Shown: positions 17,698 through 26,674 of the stretch, piece after piece
Position numbering within the stretch: position 1 is the stretch's first letter
Layout: every line of letters begins with the position of its first letter
DNA from: Prosthecobacter debontii
GTDB lineage: Bacteria; Verrucomicrobiota; Verrucomicrobiia; Verrucomicrobiales; Verrucomicrobiaceae
Direction of reading: 5' to 3'
Length of the DNA stretch: 50,966 nucleotides
Assembly: GCA_945860295.1 (NCBI GenBank)
Contig: CAMAQH010000028.1
Span: 1-50,966, forward strand
Notes under the pieces: model-generated
Databases searched by the model: none
Seen by the model: only the letters and a program-made list of their open reading frames with translations
What the model was told of the DNA's origin: nothing
Program-made: the position numbers and the translations under genes

Positions 17698-19226
17698 TAC
17701 GATTTCTGTTTCTGCTCTTGCTGCTGACCTCTCCAATCATCGCAGCGGAGCTTTTTGACGAGACAAAGGTGAAGACGTTTTTCGCCTTCGACAACGGCGC
17801 CATCCCGCACACGCAGAATCTGCGACTGGAGATGCGACAGCCTGTGCGGCATGAGGCGAACCCGGTGGTGAAGCGTGGCAAGCCAGGGACGCCAGATGCG
17901 CATGGTGTGCAGTTTTATGGCTCGGTCATTCGTGACGGTGGGAAGTATCGGATGTGGTATGTGGCGTTTGATGATGCGGTGAAAAGCAAGGTGGCCTCGG
18001 AGCGCTGGCGAGCGGCGTATGCGGAAAGCGCGGATGGGGTGAACTGGACGAAGCCAAATCTGGGCTTGGTGGAGTTTGGCGGGAACAAGAACAACAATCT
18101 CGTCGATGTCGGAGCGGCGTGGGGTTTTGTGAACTTGAAGGTGATCAAGGATGAGGCCGATCCCGATGCCACGCGGCGCTACAAGATGACGACGCATGTT
18201 TATTTCCGGCACCACACGCGAGTCGGAACGCTGCTGCCGTTTGTGAGTGCGGATGGACTGACCTGGCGGCCAATAAAGGACGTAAAGCCGATGAAGGGTG
18301 AGTTGCGAAAGGAAGATATGCTGGTGCCGGGCTTTCATCTGGAGCCAGCGTGTGGGCTGTATCAATGGGATGGGCAGTACATTCTCACAGCGCAGAACGC
18401 GATGCCGCACACGCATCATTATCAGGGGCGTGTCGTGAGGCTGCACCGAAGCGCGGACTTTGTGAACTGGTCCACCACTAGCACCTTGGCCTTTGTGCGC
18501 ACACCGCAGCATGAGTATCTCGGTGCGGGAAAGAGTCGCGAGGGCGAGCAGAATCACGAGGGTATCGCCGTGTGGAATCGTGGCAATGTACTGCTCGGTG
18601 TGTATGGCCGCTGGCATGGCGCGGCGGAGTGGCAGGACGTGTCGGTCGATCTCGGTTTTGTGATGAGCAATGACGGCCTGAACTTCCGCGAGCCGAAGCA
18701 TGAGTGTACTTTCCTCGAACGCGGCAAGGACGGTGCATGGGATCAAGGCGGCGTGATTCAAGGCCAAGGCTTTGAGAACATTGGCGAGCAAACGTTTGTG
18801 TATTATGGAGCCTGGGACCCGCGAGCGACGGGTGGGTCTGAGGTGAAGCGCGGCGGCGTTGGCATTGCTGTTTTACCACGAGATCGCTTCGCTGATCTGA
18901 TGGTCGATACGAGCGGTGAGGGGCCTGGGGACTATCAGATGCCAAAGGTGACGGCAGAACTAATCACGCAGTCCATCGCGGTGAAATCATCGCGCTTTTT
19001 CGTCAATGCAGACGGCTTCGGCGATGAAGCAACTCTGCACGTGGAGGTGCTGGATCACGCAGAAAAGCTGGTGCCAGGTTACAGTGCCGTTGTTCGTCAA
19101 AGTGGCTTTCAGGTGCCGATTGAATTCAAGAGCGACGTGAAGCTTCCAGATCGGGTGAGGCTGCGCATCGTGTTTGAAGGCCCTAAGCGCACCGACATTC
19201 GACTGAGCGCGATCTATGTGAGGTAG
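17694..19226 (+). CDS. Secreted five-bladed-propeller glycosidase-like protein
   Basis: A 510-residue secreted protein, signal peptide MIRFLFLLLLLTSPIIAAE. The body is a propeller of the GH32/GH43-like type with KYRMWYVAF, the signature YAESADGVNWTKPNLGL, SADGLTWRP and SNDGLNFREP strands. The last ~100 residues are a beta-sandwich (SSRFFVNADGFGDEATLHVE, VRLRIVFEG). Three relatives with the same signature occur at 19296, 29130 and 32681. Members are usually annotated only as glycosyl hydrolase-like; catalytic acids were not assigned. Its start overlaps the esterase stop by 4 bases. Confidence 0.8.
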   Translation: MIRFLFLLLLLTSPIIAAELFDETKVKTFFAFDNGAIPHTQNLRLEMRQPVRHEANPVVKRGKPGTPDAHGVQFYGSVIRDGGKYRMWYVAFDDAVKSKVASERWRAAYAESADGVNWTKPNLGLVEFGGNKNNNLVDVGAAWGFVNLKVIKDEADPDATRRYKMTTHVYFRHHTRVGTLLPFVSADGLTWRPIKDVKPMKGELRKEDMLVPGFHLEPACGLYQWDGQYILTAQNAMPHTHHYQGRVVRLHRSADFVNWSTTSTLAFVRTPQHEYLGAGKSREGEQNHEGIAVWNRGNVLLGVYGRWHGAAEWQDVSVDLGFVMSNDGLNFREPKHECTFLERGKDGAWDQGGVIQGQGFENIGEQTFVYYGAWDPRATGGSEVKRGGVGIAVLPRDRFADLMVDTSGEGPGDYQMPKVTAELITQSIAVKSSRFFVNADGFGDEATLHVEVLDHAEKLVPGYSAVVRQSGFQVPIEFKSDVKLPDRVRLRIVFEGPKRTDIRLSAIYVR

Positions 19227-19295
19227 CGAACTGGTCCGCCTAGTGAACCAGAAACTTGTGCTGGTAGCTCCATGAGCGGAGATCAGAATCATCGC

Positions 19296-20807
19296 ATGAA
19301 GATCAGCCTTTGCCTCCTCAGTTGTTTTGTTCTCCAAGCTCATGCCGCCGAGCAGGTGTTCTTTGCCTTTGATGATCATAACATCGCCTGGCAGCACAAT
19401 CTAAAGCTCACTCTAGAGACGGCGCAGAAGCATTCGAAGAATCCGGTGCTACGCAGTGGACCACCCGGCTCTCCCGATGCGGGCCATGCCATTCTCTACG
19501 GCACTGTCTTGAAACAAGGCGATACCTTCCGCATGTGGTATCTCGGCATGCATGAGCCGGAGATCGTGAAAGGGCAATCACCAGGCTGGTGGCGGCCAAT
19601 GTGCTACGCGGAAAGCAAGGATGGCGTGACATGGACGAAGCCGGAACTCGGCCTCGTAGACTTTAACGGCAACACGAAGAATAACATCTGTCTGATCGAG
19701 GGCGATCCTCACTCGATGACTCGCGTGAATGACTTTCTCTCCGTGCTTTATGAGCCAAACGAGCCCGATCCGGCGAAACGCTACAAGTGCGCCTACATCG
19801 CGCACATGCCGATTGAGGACGTGAAGGGTGGCCGTAGCAAGGTCGGACCTAACGAAAAGCGCTGGGGTTCCTTTGTGACTGCGACGAGTGCGGACGGACT
19901 GAAGTGGAAATGCGTGGGAGATCGCCCAGCCAATGCAGGCGGCGAGCGCTTTGAGGTGAGCGGCCTCTATCGCTTCGGTGACTTTTATTATGCGACGGGG
20001 CAGCTTCTCAGTCCGTGGTCGTGGCGTCCGGATGGCAGCGATATCGGTCGCGACATGCTGGCGTATCGCTCACCGGATTTCGCAACGTGGTCAAAGGCGA
20101 AGGTGCTGTCGTATGCGCGGCCCGGCCAGCTTTCTAATCCACCGGTCAAAGGCCAGCAGATGCACATGGGCGCTGGCTTGTGGAATCGCGGAAACGTCAT
20201 GGTCGGCCTGCACGGCATGTGGCAGGACGCGGAGCAAGCGCCACCGAAGGGCAAGAGTTGGAACCTCGGCGTGCGCGTCGATCTCGGCCTCGTGGTGAGC
20301 AATGACGGCGTGCATTTCCGCGAGCCAGTGCCGGACTTTCAGATCATCCCGCGAGGCAAGGAAGGCGAGTGGGACGATGTGGCCATCCTCCAAGGGCATG
20401 CTTTTGTGAACGAGGGCGACAAAACGATGATCTGGTATTCGCACTGGGACACCGGTGGTGTGCTCGACGACATGGACATCGGCCTCGCGACGCTTCGGCG
20501 AGATGGATTTGGCTCGCTGTCGCGGAAGGTGGCAGAGGAAGAGGGGCACTTCATCACGAGCACTTTTGAAGCGAAGGAGATCGCACTAAACGTGGATGGC
20601 ATCACGCCTGAAGCGCCGATCACCGTGCAGGTCATGGACCACCTTGACCATGTTCTTGAAGGCTATGAAACCAAGCTGACTCAAAACGGACTTCATCAAT
20701 CCATCGCATGGCCGAAAGCGCTGCCTACGGACAAGAAGCTGGCTTTGCGCGTGAACTTCCCAACGAAGAGTGCCGCCCGAATCTATGCTATCTACCTCAA
20801 CGACTGA
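19296..20807 (+). CDS. Secreted five-bladed-propeller glycosidase-like protein (paralogue)
   Basis: A 503-residue secreted protein with signal peptide MKISLCLLSCFVLQAHAAEQ from the ATG at 19296; an in-frame ATG at 19272 adds 8 residues. It parallels the preceding gene along its whole length: VFFAFDDHNIAWQHNLKL against TFFAFDNGAIPHTQNLRL, FRMWYLGM against YRMWYVAF, YAESKDGVTWTKPELGL, SNDGVHFREP, and the same C-terminal beta-sandwich ending in AIYLND. The pair therefore arose by tandem duplication with strong divergence. It is 69 bases from its neighbour and stops 5 bases before the fusion gene starts. Confidence 0.8.
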   Translation: MKISLCLLSCFVLQAHAAEQVFFAFDDHNIAWQHNLKLTLETAQKHSKNPVLRSGPPGSPDAGHAILYGTVLKQGDTFRMWYLGMHEPEIVKGQSPGWWRPMCYAESKDGVTWTKPELGLVDFNGNTKNNICLIEGDPHSMTRVNDFLSVLYEPNEPDPAKRYKCAYIAHMPIEDVKGGRSKVGPNEKRWGSFVTATSADGLKWKCVGDRPANAGGERFEVSGLYRFGDFYYATGQLLSPWSWRPDGSDIGRDMLAYRSPDFATWSKAKVLSYARPGQLSNPPVKGQQMHMGAGLWNRGNVMVGLHGMWQDAEQAPPKGKSWNLGVRVDLGLVVSNDGVHFREPVPDFQIIPRGKEGEWDDVAILQGHAFVNEGDKTMIWYSHWDTGGVLDDMDIGLATLRRDGFGSLSRKVAEEEGHFITSTFEAKEIALNVDGITPEAPITVQVMDHLDHVLEGYETKLTQNGLHQSIAWPKALPTDKKLALRVNFPTKSAARIYAIYLND

Positions 20808-20812
20808 TCTCC

Positions 20813-23092
20813 ATGTCTCTCAAACTCGTCACTGAACTTAACGACATCGACCGTAAACTGCTGAGCCGTGCTTTGGACGGCTTTGTACCTGATAAAGTCT
20901 TCGATGTGCATACGCATCTGTTTCACTCGCGGCACTTTGCGGAAGGAAAGCGGCCTGAGTTTCTGGATGAAAATCGCGGCTATGGCATGGCTGATTTTCA
21001 AGCGGCGATGAAGCTGTGGATGCCAGGTCGGCAGGTGGAGGGATTGTTCTTTGGCTTTCCAAGCATGGGCAATGATCGCGCGGGTGAGAATGCATGGGTG
21101 CGCTCGCAGGTCGATGTGAGTGCAAACTCACGGGCGCTCGTGCTGACGGCTCCAACAGATGACCCGGCGGAGGTGCGGCGGCTGATGAGCACGGGCGTGT
21201 TTGTCGGCATCAAGCCGTATCGCATGTATGCAGACGTGACCGATACGAAGGAGGCGGAGATCGAATCCTTCGCGCCGGAATGGATGTGGGAGATATGCCA
21301 CGATAACGATGGCATCATGATGCTGCACATCATGCTGGCGGATGGCATCACTGATCCGCGCAACGTGGAAACCATTCAGCGTCTTTGCCGTCGCTACCCG
21401 GGCTGCAAGCTGGTGCTGGCGCATGTGGCGCGGTCGTTTAACTACCGTCATGCACGCCAGGGGCTGCATCATCTCGTCGATCTCGATAACGTGTTCGTGG
21501 ATACTTCAGCGGTGACACAAGCGGGAGCATTTCGTGCAGCGATTGAGATCTTGGGGCCGAAGCGCGTGCTCTGGGGCAGCGATTACATGGTCAGCGAGTT
21601 GCGCGGTTCCTGCATCACGCAGGGTGATGGCTTCACTTGGATTCACCCCGAGATCACAGACGATAAGTTAACTATTTTTGGTCAATACACGACTGTGGGC
21701 ATCGAATCGTTGATGTGTCTGCGTGAAGCCTGCGAGGATACCGGCATGACACAGGGCGATCTGGAGGACATCTTCCGCGAGAATGCTCTGCGATTGCTCA
21801 AGCCGGCATCTGAAAAGACGGGCCAGAAGCTCTGGGAAGAGGCGAAGACGAAGATTTCGTGCGGCACAGGCCTGATGTCGAAGCGCGCGCATCTCTTCGA
21901 TCCGCAAACTTGGCCGTCGTATTTTTCGCGGGCGAAGGGCGCAAGCATTTGGGATCTCGATGGGAAACGCTACACGGACTTCACGGGCGGTGTGGGCGCC
22001 ATCCTACTCGGTCATGCGGATGATGAAGTGAACGCGGCCGTGAAGCGTCGCGTGAATCTCGGCAGCTATGCCACACTGGCCTCGCCAGATGAGGTGAAGC
22101 TCGCGGACCTACTGCTCGATCTGCATCCGTGGGCTGGCAAAGTTCGTTATGCGCGAGGCGGCGGCGAGGCACTGGGCCTGGCGGTGCGAATCGCCAGAGC
22201 GGCCACAGGCAAAAGCGGCATCGCCTTCTGCGGCTATCATGGCTGGAGTGATTGGTATCTTGCCGCAAACCTCAGCAATGATGCGGCGCTTGATGGTCAT
22301 CTGCTGCCTGGCCTGCAACCACTGGGCGTGCCGCGTGAACTCGCGGGCACGGCGGTGCCGTTCCGCTACAACGATCTCGATTCCTTCCGTGCAGCCTTGC
22401 AGAAGCTCGATGACAAACTGGCCGCCGTGGTGATGGAACCGATGCGCAGCGAGTTTCCGCGCGATGGCTTCATGCAAAAAGTGATCGATGAATGCCACGC
22501 CGCTGGTGCCGTGTTTGTGCTCGATGAAGTAACGAGCGGCTGGCGATTCGGATTCCCAGGAGCCGCTCCAGTGCTTGGCATCGAGCCTGACATCGCCGTG
22601 TATGCAAAGGCGATGTCGAACGGCTATCCAGCCGGTGCTATCATCGGCAAAAATGAGGTCATGGATGCCTCGAACAGCAGCTTCATCTCCAGTAGCTACT
22701 GGACAGATGGAGTGGGCACAGCGGCTTCTTTAGCCTGCATTGGCAAGATGCAACGCGAGGGCGTGCAGCAGCATGTCTGGAGTCTCGGAGAGCGCTTGCA
22801 GGCTGGCTTGCGCGAGGTCGCAATACGGTATCCAACGTTAGGTCTTAAGATAGGCTCCATGCCTTGCGCACCTTCAATTGTGTTTGCGAACCCAGCCGCG
22901 AAACCACCGATGATTCGCGAGATGCTCCAGCACGGTTTTTTGATGTCTAGCCAGCTTTATACGACGTGGTCCCACACTGATGAGCATGTGTCAGCGATGC
23001 TGTCCGCACTCGATGAATCGCTCGCCATCGTCGCGCAGACGCCACTCGAAATGGTGCAAGCAGCGCAGCAAGGCTTTGCTCGATTGGTGTGA
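20813..23092 (+). CDS. Fusion protein: amidohydrolase domain plus class III aminotransferase domain
   Basis: A 759-residue cytoplasmic two-domain enzyme. Residues 1-340 are an amidohydrolase-2 TIM barrel: FDVHTHLFHS (metal HxH near 33-35), VGIKPYRMY, MLHIML (His near 172), LVLAHVARS (His near 204) and LWGSDYM (Asp near 257). Residues 350-759 are a glutamate-1-semialdehyde-aminomutase-like fold I PLP enzyme: WDLDGKRYTDFTGG, CGYHGWSDWY, FVLDEVTSGWRFG (Asp near 571) and YAKAMSNGYPAG with the PLP Lys near 599. Both sets of catalytic residues look complete, so both activities are probably retained. Separate genes for the same two enzyme types lie at 9765-10739 and 13234-14574. The fusion implies consecutive reactions: hydrolysis giving a product that is transaminated or aminomutated. 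The start at 20813 follows the upstream stop by 5 bases; no frameshift is needed to join the domains. Confidence 0.9.
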   Translation: MSLKLVTELNDIDRKLLSRALDGFVPDKVFDVHTHLFHSRHFAEGKRPEFLDENRGYGMADFQAAMKLWMPGRQVEGLFFGFPSMGNDRAGENAWVRSQVDVSANSRALVLTAPTDDPAEVRRLMSTGVFVGIKPYRMYADVTDTKEAEIESFAPEWMWEICHDNDGIMMLHIMLADGITDPRNVETIQRLCRRYPGCKLVLAHVARSFNYRHARQGLHHLVDLDNVFVDTSAVTQAGAFRAAIEILGPKRVLWGSDYMVSELRGSCITQGDGFTWIHPEITDDKLTIFGQYTTVGIESLMCLREACEDTGMTQGDLEDIFRENALRLLKPASEKTGQKLWEEAKTKISCGTGLMSKRAHLFDPQTWPSYFSRAKGASIWDLDGKRYTDFTGGVGAILLGHADDEVNAAVKRRVNLGSYATLASPDEVKLADLLLDLHPWAGKVRYARGGGEALGLAVRIARAATGKSGIAFCGYHGWSDWYLAANLSNDAALDGHLLPGLQPLGVPRELAGTAVPFRYNDLDSFRAALQKLDDKLAAVVMEPMRSEFPRDGFMQKVIDECHAAGAVFVLDEVTSGWRFGFPGAAPVLGIEPDIAVYAKAMSNGYPAGAIIGKNEVMDASNSSFISSSYWTDGVGTAASLACIGKMQREGVQQHVWSLGERLQAGLREVAIRYPTLGLKIGSMPCAPSIVFANPAAKPPMIREMLQHGFLMSSQLYTTWSHTDEHVSAMLSALDESLAIVAQTPLEMVQAAQQGFARLV

Positions 23093-23098
23093 GATGCG

Positions 23099-24550
23099 TT
23101 ACTTCGCGGGGGCCTCTATGGATGTCAGTAGTCCGACTCCCATCGTGACGAGCGTGCCTATCATCGTGAACCAGAGAAAGGAGATGCCGGTGTTTCCTAG
23201 CGTGACGCTTAGACTGGTGAGTAAGCCACAGACGCAGCCGATGATCGCTCCACGCGAGGTGGCGCGCTTTGTAAACATGCCGAGCAAGAAGAGGCCCAGC
23301 ATAGGACCGCCGACGATGCCGATGATGGTGTTCACAGACTCCAGCAACGTTTTGTCGAAATTGGCGAAGACAAAGGCAAAAGCGGTTACGAGCAGACCAT
23401 AGAACAACGTCCACCAACGCGCACGGCGCACCTGTGCAGCCTCAGAGGGCAGCTCCGACTTACTCAGTGTCTGGTAAAAATCACAGAGCGTGGCGGAGGT
23501 GAGGGAATTCACACCCGCAGAGATGGTGGACATGCTGGCGGCAAAGATGGCGGCGATGAGTAGCCCAGGCAGCCCAGCGGGGAGCTGCGTGACAACAAAG
23601 TGCGGCAGGATTTGATCCGGCCCAGAGACAAGGCCAGCCGCGAGCGGATCACCATGCTGCTGATAAAAAGCGTAGAGCACGAGGCCGGTGCCGTAGAAAA
23701 CGAGGAAGACTGGCAGGAAGATCCACAGCTTGATCCACAGCGATCTCTGCGCCTCACGAAGGCTGCCAGCGGTGAGGTAGCGCTGAACGCTGACCTGATC
23801 AGTAGCCATCTGCACGAGATTGAGAAACGTGCCGCCGATGAGGGCAGCCCACACAGTGATGCGCACATGTGGATCCAGCGAGAAACTGAAGTCGAGCTTG
23901 CCGCCCATGCGGGCAGCCTCCCAAACTCCGGCGAATCCTCCGTCCACCTTTCCCGCTGCCACTAGCATGATGATGAGCTGCCCACCAAAGAGCACGGCTA
24001 GCTGCATGATGTCCGTCCAGATCACCGCCTTCATGCCACCTTTCATTGTGTAGAGAGTCGAGATCAGGCCGGTGCTCAGGATGGTGAAGGACAGCGGAAG
24101 ACCTGTGACCGCCTTTAAGGCCAAGGCTGGCGCATAGATCGCAGCGCCAAGCCACAGTGACGCGCGCAGGATGAACAGACCCGAGGCCAGAAGCCTAACC
24201 GAGAGGCTGAAACGGTCCTGGAAGTAATGATAGGCCGTGAAGTAGCGACTGTTGTAATACTTCGGCAGCAGCCACACGGCAGTGACAGGCGTCGCGATGA
24301 AAAACGAGACGATGACCAGGGTGAAGCCGAGCCCGTTTTTGTACACCTCCGCCGGACCTGCCAGATAACTGATGCCGGAAAACAATGAGGCCAGTATAGT
24401 CATCGCCACCACCCAGCGGTTCATGCCGCGATCTGCGAGAAAGTAATCCGAGAGCGACTTCCCTTTCCCTCCCGCTACAATCCCGACAAAAGCAGATAGC
24501 GCCAGATAGCCGCCGAAGATGGTGTAATCGAGCCGGGAGAAGTGCGTCAT
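23099..24550 (-). CDS. Sodium:solute symporter (SSS family)
   Basis: A 483-residue integral membrane transporter with about 13 hydrophobic segments. It opens with MTHFSRLDYTIFGGYLALSA and shows the SSS hallmarks SDYFLADRGMNRWVVAMTI, SLFSGISYLAGPAEVYKNG, GGMKAVIWTDIMQ and FAASMSTISAGVNSLTSA. Members couple Na+ entry to uptake of sugars, sialic acid, amino acids or carboxylates; sialic-acid-type transporters of this family exist, and the NanM-like gene nearby makes such a substrate possible but unproven. It is convergent with the fusion gene (6-base gap) and divergent from the Cys-rich pair. Confidence 0.9.
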   Translation of the reverse strand: MTHFSRLDYTIFGGYLALSAFVGIVAGGKGKSLSDYFLADRGMNRWVVAMTILASLFSGISYLAGPAEVYKNGLGFTLVIVSFFIATPVTAVWLLPKYYNSRYFTAYHYFQDRFSLSVRLLASGLFILRASLWLGAAIYAPALALKAVTGLPLSFTILSTGLISTLYTMKGGMKAVIWTDIMQLAVLFGGQLIIMLVAAGKVDGGFAGVWEAARMGGKLDFSFSLDPHVRITVWAALIGGTFLNLVQMATDQVSVQRYLTAGSLREAQRSLWIKLWIFLPVFLVFYGTGLVLYAFYQQHGDPLAAGLVSGPDQILPHFVVTQLPAGLPGLLIAAIFAASMSTISAGVNSLTSATLCDFYQTLSKSELPSEAAQVRRARWWTLFYGLLVTAFAFVFANFDKTLLESVNTIIGIVGGPMLGLFLLGMFTKRATSRGAIIGCVCGLLTSLSVTLGNTGISFLWFTMIGTLVTMGVGLLTSIEAPAK

Positions 24551-24669
24551 AGGTGTGGATGCTAGAGTAAAGACAAACGCGACAGCAAGGCTTCATTTCC
24601 TGGTTTCATTATGTCTCCAAGGGATTGCCTATCAGTAATAGAAAGTTCGTGTCAGCCTGGAACGAACTG

Positions 24670-25188
24670 ATGCAAGTCCATCTTATGATCCACACATCTC
24701 CCCTGCCCTACACCGACACAAAACCTGTCGGCGCAGCGGATTTCTACACGGCGATCAATGCGACATTTCGTTTCATCATCAATCGCTTCGGGCGCGACGG
24801 CTTACTGCGCTACTGGCAGCAGCTTGGCAGCCGCTACTATGCGCCCGTGAGCCAGCAGTGGAGTAAGGGCGGACTGCAATCTGTGGCAGACTATTGGCGG
24901 GCCTTTTTTGACGCCGAGCCGGGTGCAGAGGCTGAGGTCAGTCTGCTTGCTAATGAGGTGTGCGTGAGGGTGACGACATGCCCGGCGATTCAGCATCTGC
25001 GAGCACAGGGCCGGGAGATCGTGCCGACTTTTTGTCAGCAGTGTTACTTTGTGAGTGAGGCCATGGCTGAGCCTGCCGGCCTGACCGTGCGAGTGAAAGG
25101 CGGGAACGGAAGCTGTGTGCAGCGCTTCATCAAACGCAGCGCTTGCAGCGAAGCTCAAAACATGGAGGACATCGCCTCGGCATCATGA
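24670..25188 (+). CDS. Cys-rich protein resembling the L-2-amino-thiazoline-4-carboxylate hydrolase family
   Basis: About 172 residues; in-frame starts also exist at 24625 (TTG) and 24685 (ATG). It aligns from end to end with the next gene: DFYTAINATF against DFCGHYEWTF, GLLRYWQQL against GMRKYW, then a shared VTTCPAI / MHQCPSK site, a CQQC / CDHC pair and a final C before a short aromatic strand. This CP-x(n)-C-x(n)-GxxC layout resembles the ATC hydrolase-like family, some of which process cyclic sulfur or nitrogen acids. The assignment is tentative and the function is unknown. No signal peptide. Divergent from the symporter gene (about 120 bases), so the two may share a regulatory region. 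Confidence 0.65.
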   Translation: MQVHLMIHTSPLPYTDTKPVGAADFYTAINATFRFIINRFGRDGLLRYWQQLGSRYYAPVSQQWSKGGLQSVADYWRAFFDAEPGAEAEVSLLANEVCVRVTTCPAIQHLRAQGREIVPTFCQQCYFVSEAMAEPAGLTVRVKGGNGSCVQRFIKRSACSEAQNMEDIASAS

Positions 25189-25739
25189 TTGGCTGTTACG
25201 ATTTCTGCGGGCATTACGAGTGGACCTTTGGCTGGCTGGAACAACTCGGCGGGCATGAACTCGTCCGTGATTATTGGTTAGAGGCTATCAGCGAGGACTC
25301 ACAGCGTCATGCGGCGGACTTGATCGTGAATCAGGGTATCGAAGGCATGAGAAAATACTGGCAGCACACGCTGGAGGAGGAAGCCGCGGATCATGTGATG
25401 ACTTCCACCGATGAGGTGTACCGGATCGACATGCATCAGTGCCCGTCGAAGGGTTTTCTCATCAAGAACGGCCTGGACCAGTATCACGACTACTGTGACC
25501 ATTGCATGGGCTGGATTGGGCCACTGATGAAGAAAGCCGGATTCGTCGTGGATCACGAGCACAACCACTGCGGCCAGTGCTGGTGGGAAATTAGGGCCAC
25601 CGATGATCTCACACCGCCAAGCCAACCAGGAAACCTCAGCGGCAAAAGCGATGTGCGCTTGATGCCAAACTGGAAATCCAACCTCACTGACCACTATGAC
25701 CGAGCCACTGATCCAGATGACAAAACGACTCTTCCTTAG
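25185..25739 (+). CDS. Cys-rich protein, tandem paralogue of the preceding gene
   Basis: A 184-residue cytoplasmic protein starting at 25185, where its ATG overlaps the previous stop as ATGA; that overlap decides the start. It has nine cysteines and many histidines, including YDFCGHYEW, HQCPSKGF, YHDYCDHCMGW and HEHNHCGQCWWEIR, which suggests metal or cofactor binding in the C-terminal half. Homologous to its neighbour but with an extra ~30-residue hydrophilic tail that overlaps the start of the kelch gene by 23 bases. Possibly the two form a heteromer. No experimentally known relative is recognised with confidence. Confidence 0.65.
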   Translation: MIGCYDFCGHYEWTFGWLEQLGGHELVRDYWLEAISEDSQRHAADLIVNQGIEGMRKYWQHTLEEEAADHVMTSTDEVYRIDMHQCPSKGFLIKNGLDQYHDYCDHCMGWIGPLMKKAGFVVDHEHNHCGQCWWEIRATDDLTPPSQPGNLSGKSDVRLMPNWKSNLTDHYDRATDPDDKTTLP

Positions 25740-26673
25740 CCTGATGATGACTCTATCCATTCATGCTGCCGAATGGGAGACGCTGCCCTCACTGCCCGCT
25801 CCCAATGGCGGCTGCTTCAGTGGTGCGGCGGGTTCCAAGATCATCATCGTGGGTGGCACGAACTGGGAGGGCGGCACCAAGAACTGGCTGCGTGCGATTC
25901 ATGAGTATGACCCGACTTTGAAAGCGTGGACAAAGGTCAAAGATCTCGATGCGCCGATCGCTTACGGCACAGGGCTTCAGAATGCAGAAACTTTCGCCTT
26001 CATCGGTGGCAGTGATGGCAAGCAGGCGATCAAATCACTCGTGATTTTCGATGGGGTGAAGATTGTTTCTCGTGAAGTGCCTGAGCTGCCTACTTCAATC
26101 GTTTTGGCAGCCGGTGGCGCCACAGGTGGCGGCTACTCGATCATCGTCGGCGGCATGGATGATGCGGCGAATGTCGCGGGGATTCAACTCACGACTCATG
26201 GCATCGAAGCACTGACTGGAAAAGTAATGCGTCTTGCTAATTACCCTGGCAAACCCTTCGCTGTAGCAGCCTCTGCGGTTGTCGCAGATGAGCTATTTAT
26301 TTTCGGCGGCATGAACTACGACGAGTCGGCCAAGGCCCCTGTCAACTCAGCGGAGGCCTATGCCTTTTCGCCGAAACAAAATGCATGGCGAAAATTGAAG
26401 GCACTCGATTCGCCAAATCGCGGCATGACCGCTGTAGCGATGGATGAGCAGCACCTGTATCTCGCTGGTGGTTTCACGGATTCATTCACCGCCGATGCGC
26501 TGATTTATGACGTGAAGGCTGACAGCTACCGAAAGGCCAAAGCGCTGCCTTATGCCGCCATGGTCGGCCTAGTGAATCTAGACGGCTTCATCTATTGCAT
26601 GGGCGGTGAGGACAAGATGAAGTCCCGCACAGACAAGTTCTTCCGCATCCCCGTGGCTGAGCTTTTGAAGTGA
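25717..26673 (+). CDS. Secreted kelch-repeat protein, NanM/cyclically permuted mutarotase-like
   Basis: A 318-residue protein with signal peptide KRLFLSLMMTLSIHA after the ATG at 25717 (an ATG at 25696 adds 7 residues and overlaps more of the upstream gene). Six kelch-type blades are marked by di-glycines: IIIVGGTN, FAFIGGSDG, IIVGGMDD, LFIFGGMNY, LYLAGGFTD and IYCMGGEDK. WETLPSLPAPNGGCFSGAAG is typical of N-acetylneuraminate epimerase (NanM), which converts the alpha to the beta anomer of sialic acid in the periplasm. The protein is slightly shorter than NanM (about 350-370). Anomerase function is likely, exact sugar uncertain. Its stop is 1 base from the convergent SDR stop. Confidence 0.75.
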   Translation: MTKRLFLSLMMTLSIHAAEWETLPSLPAPNGGCFSGAAGSKIIIVGGTNWEGGTKNWLRAIHEYDPTLKAWTKVKDLDAPIAYGTGLQNAETFAFIGGSDGKQAIKSLVIFDGVKIVSREVPELPTSIVLAAGGATGGGYSIIVGGMDDAANVAGIQLTTHGIEALTGKVMRLANYPGKPFAVAASAVVADELFIFGGMNYDESAKAPVNSAEAYAFSPKQNAWRKLKALDSPNRGMTAVAMDEQHLYLAGGFTDSFTADALIYDVKADSYRKAKALPYAAMVGLVNLDGFIYCMGGEDKMKSRTDKFFRIPVAELLK

Positions 26674-26674
26674 C

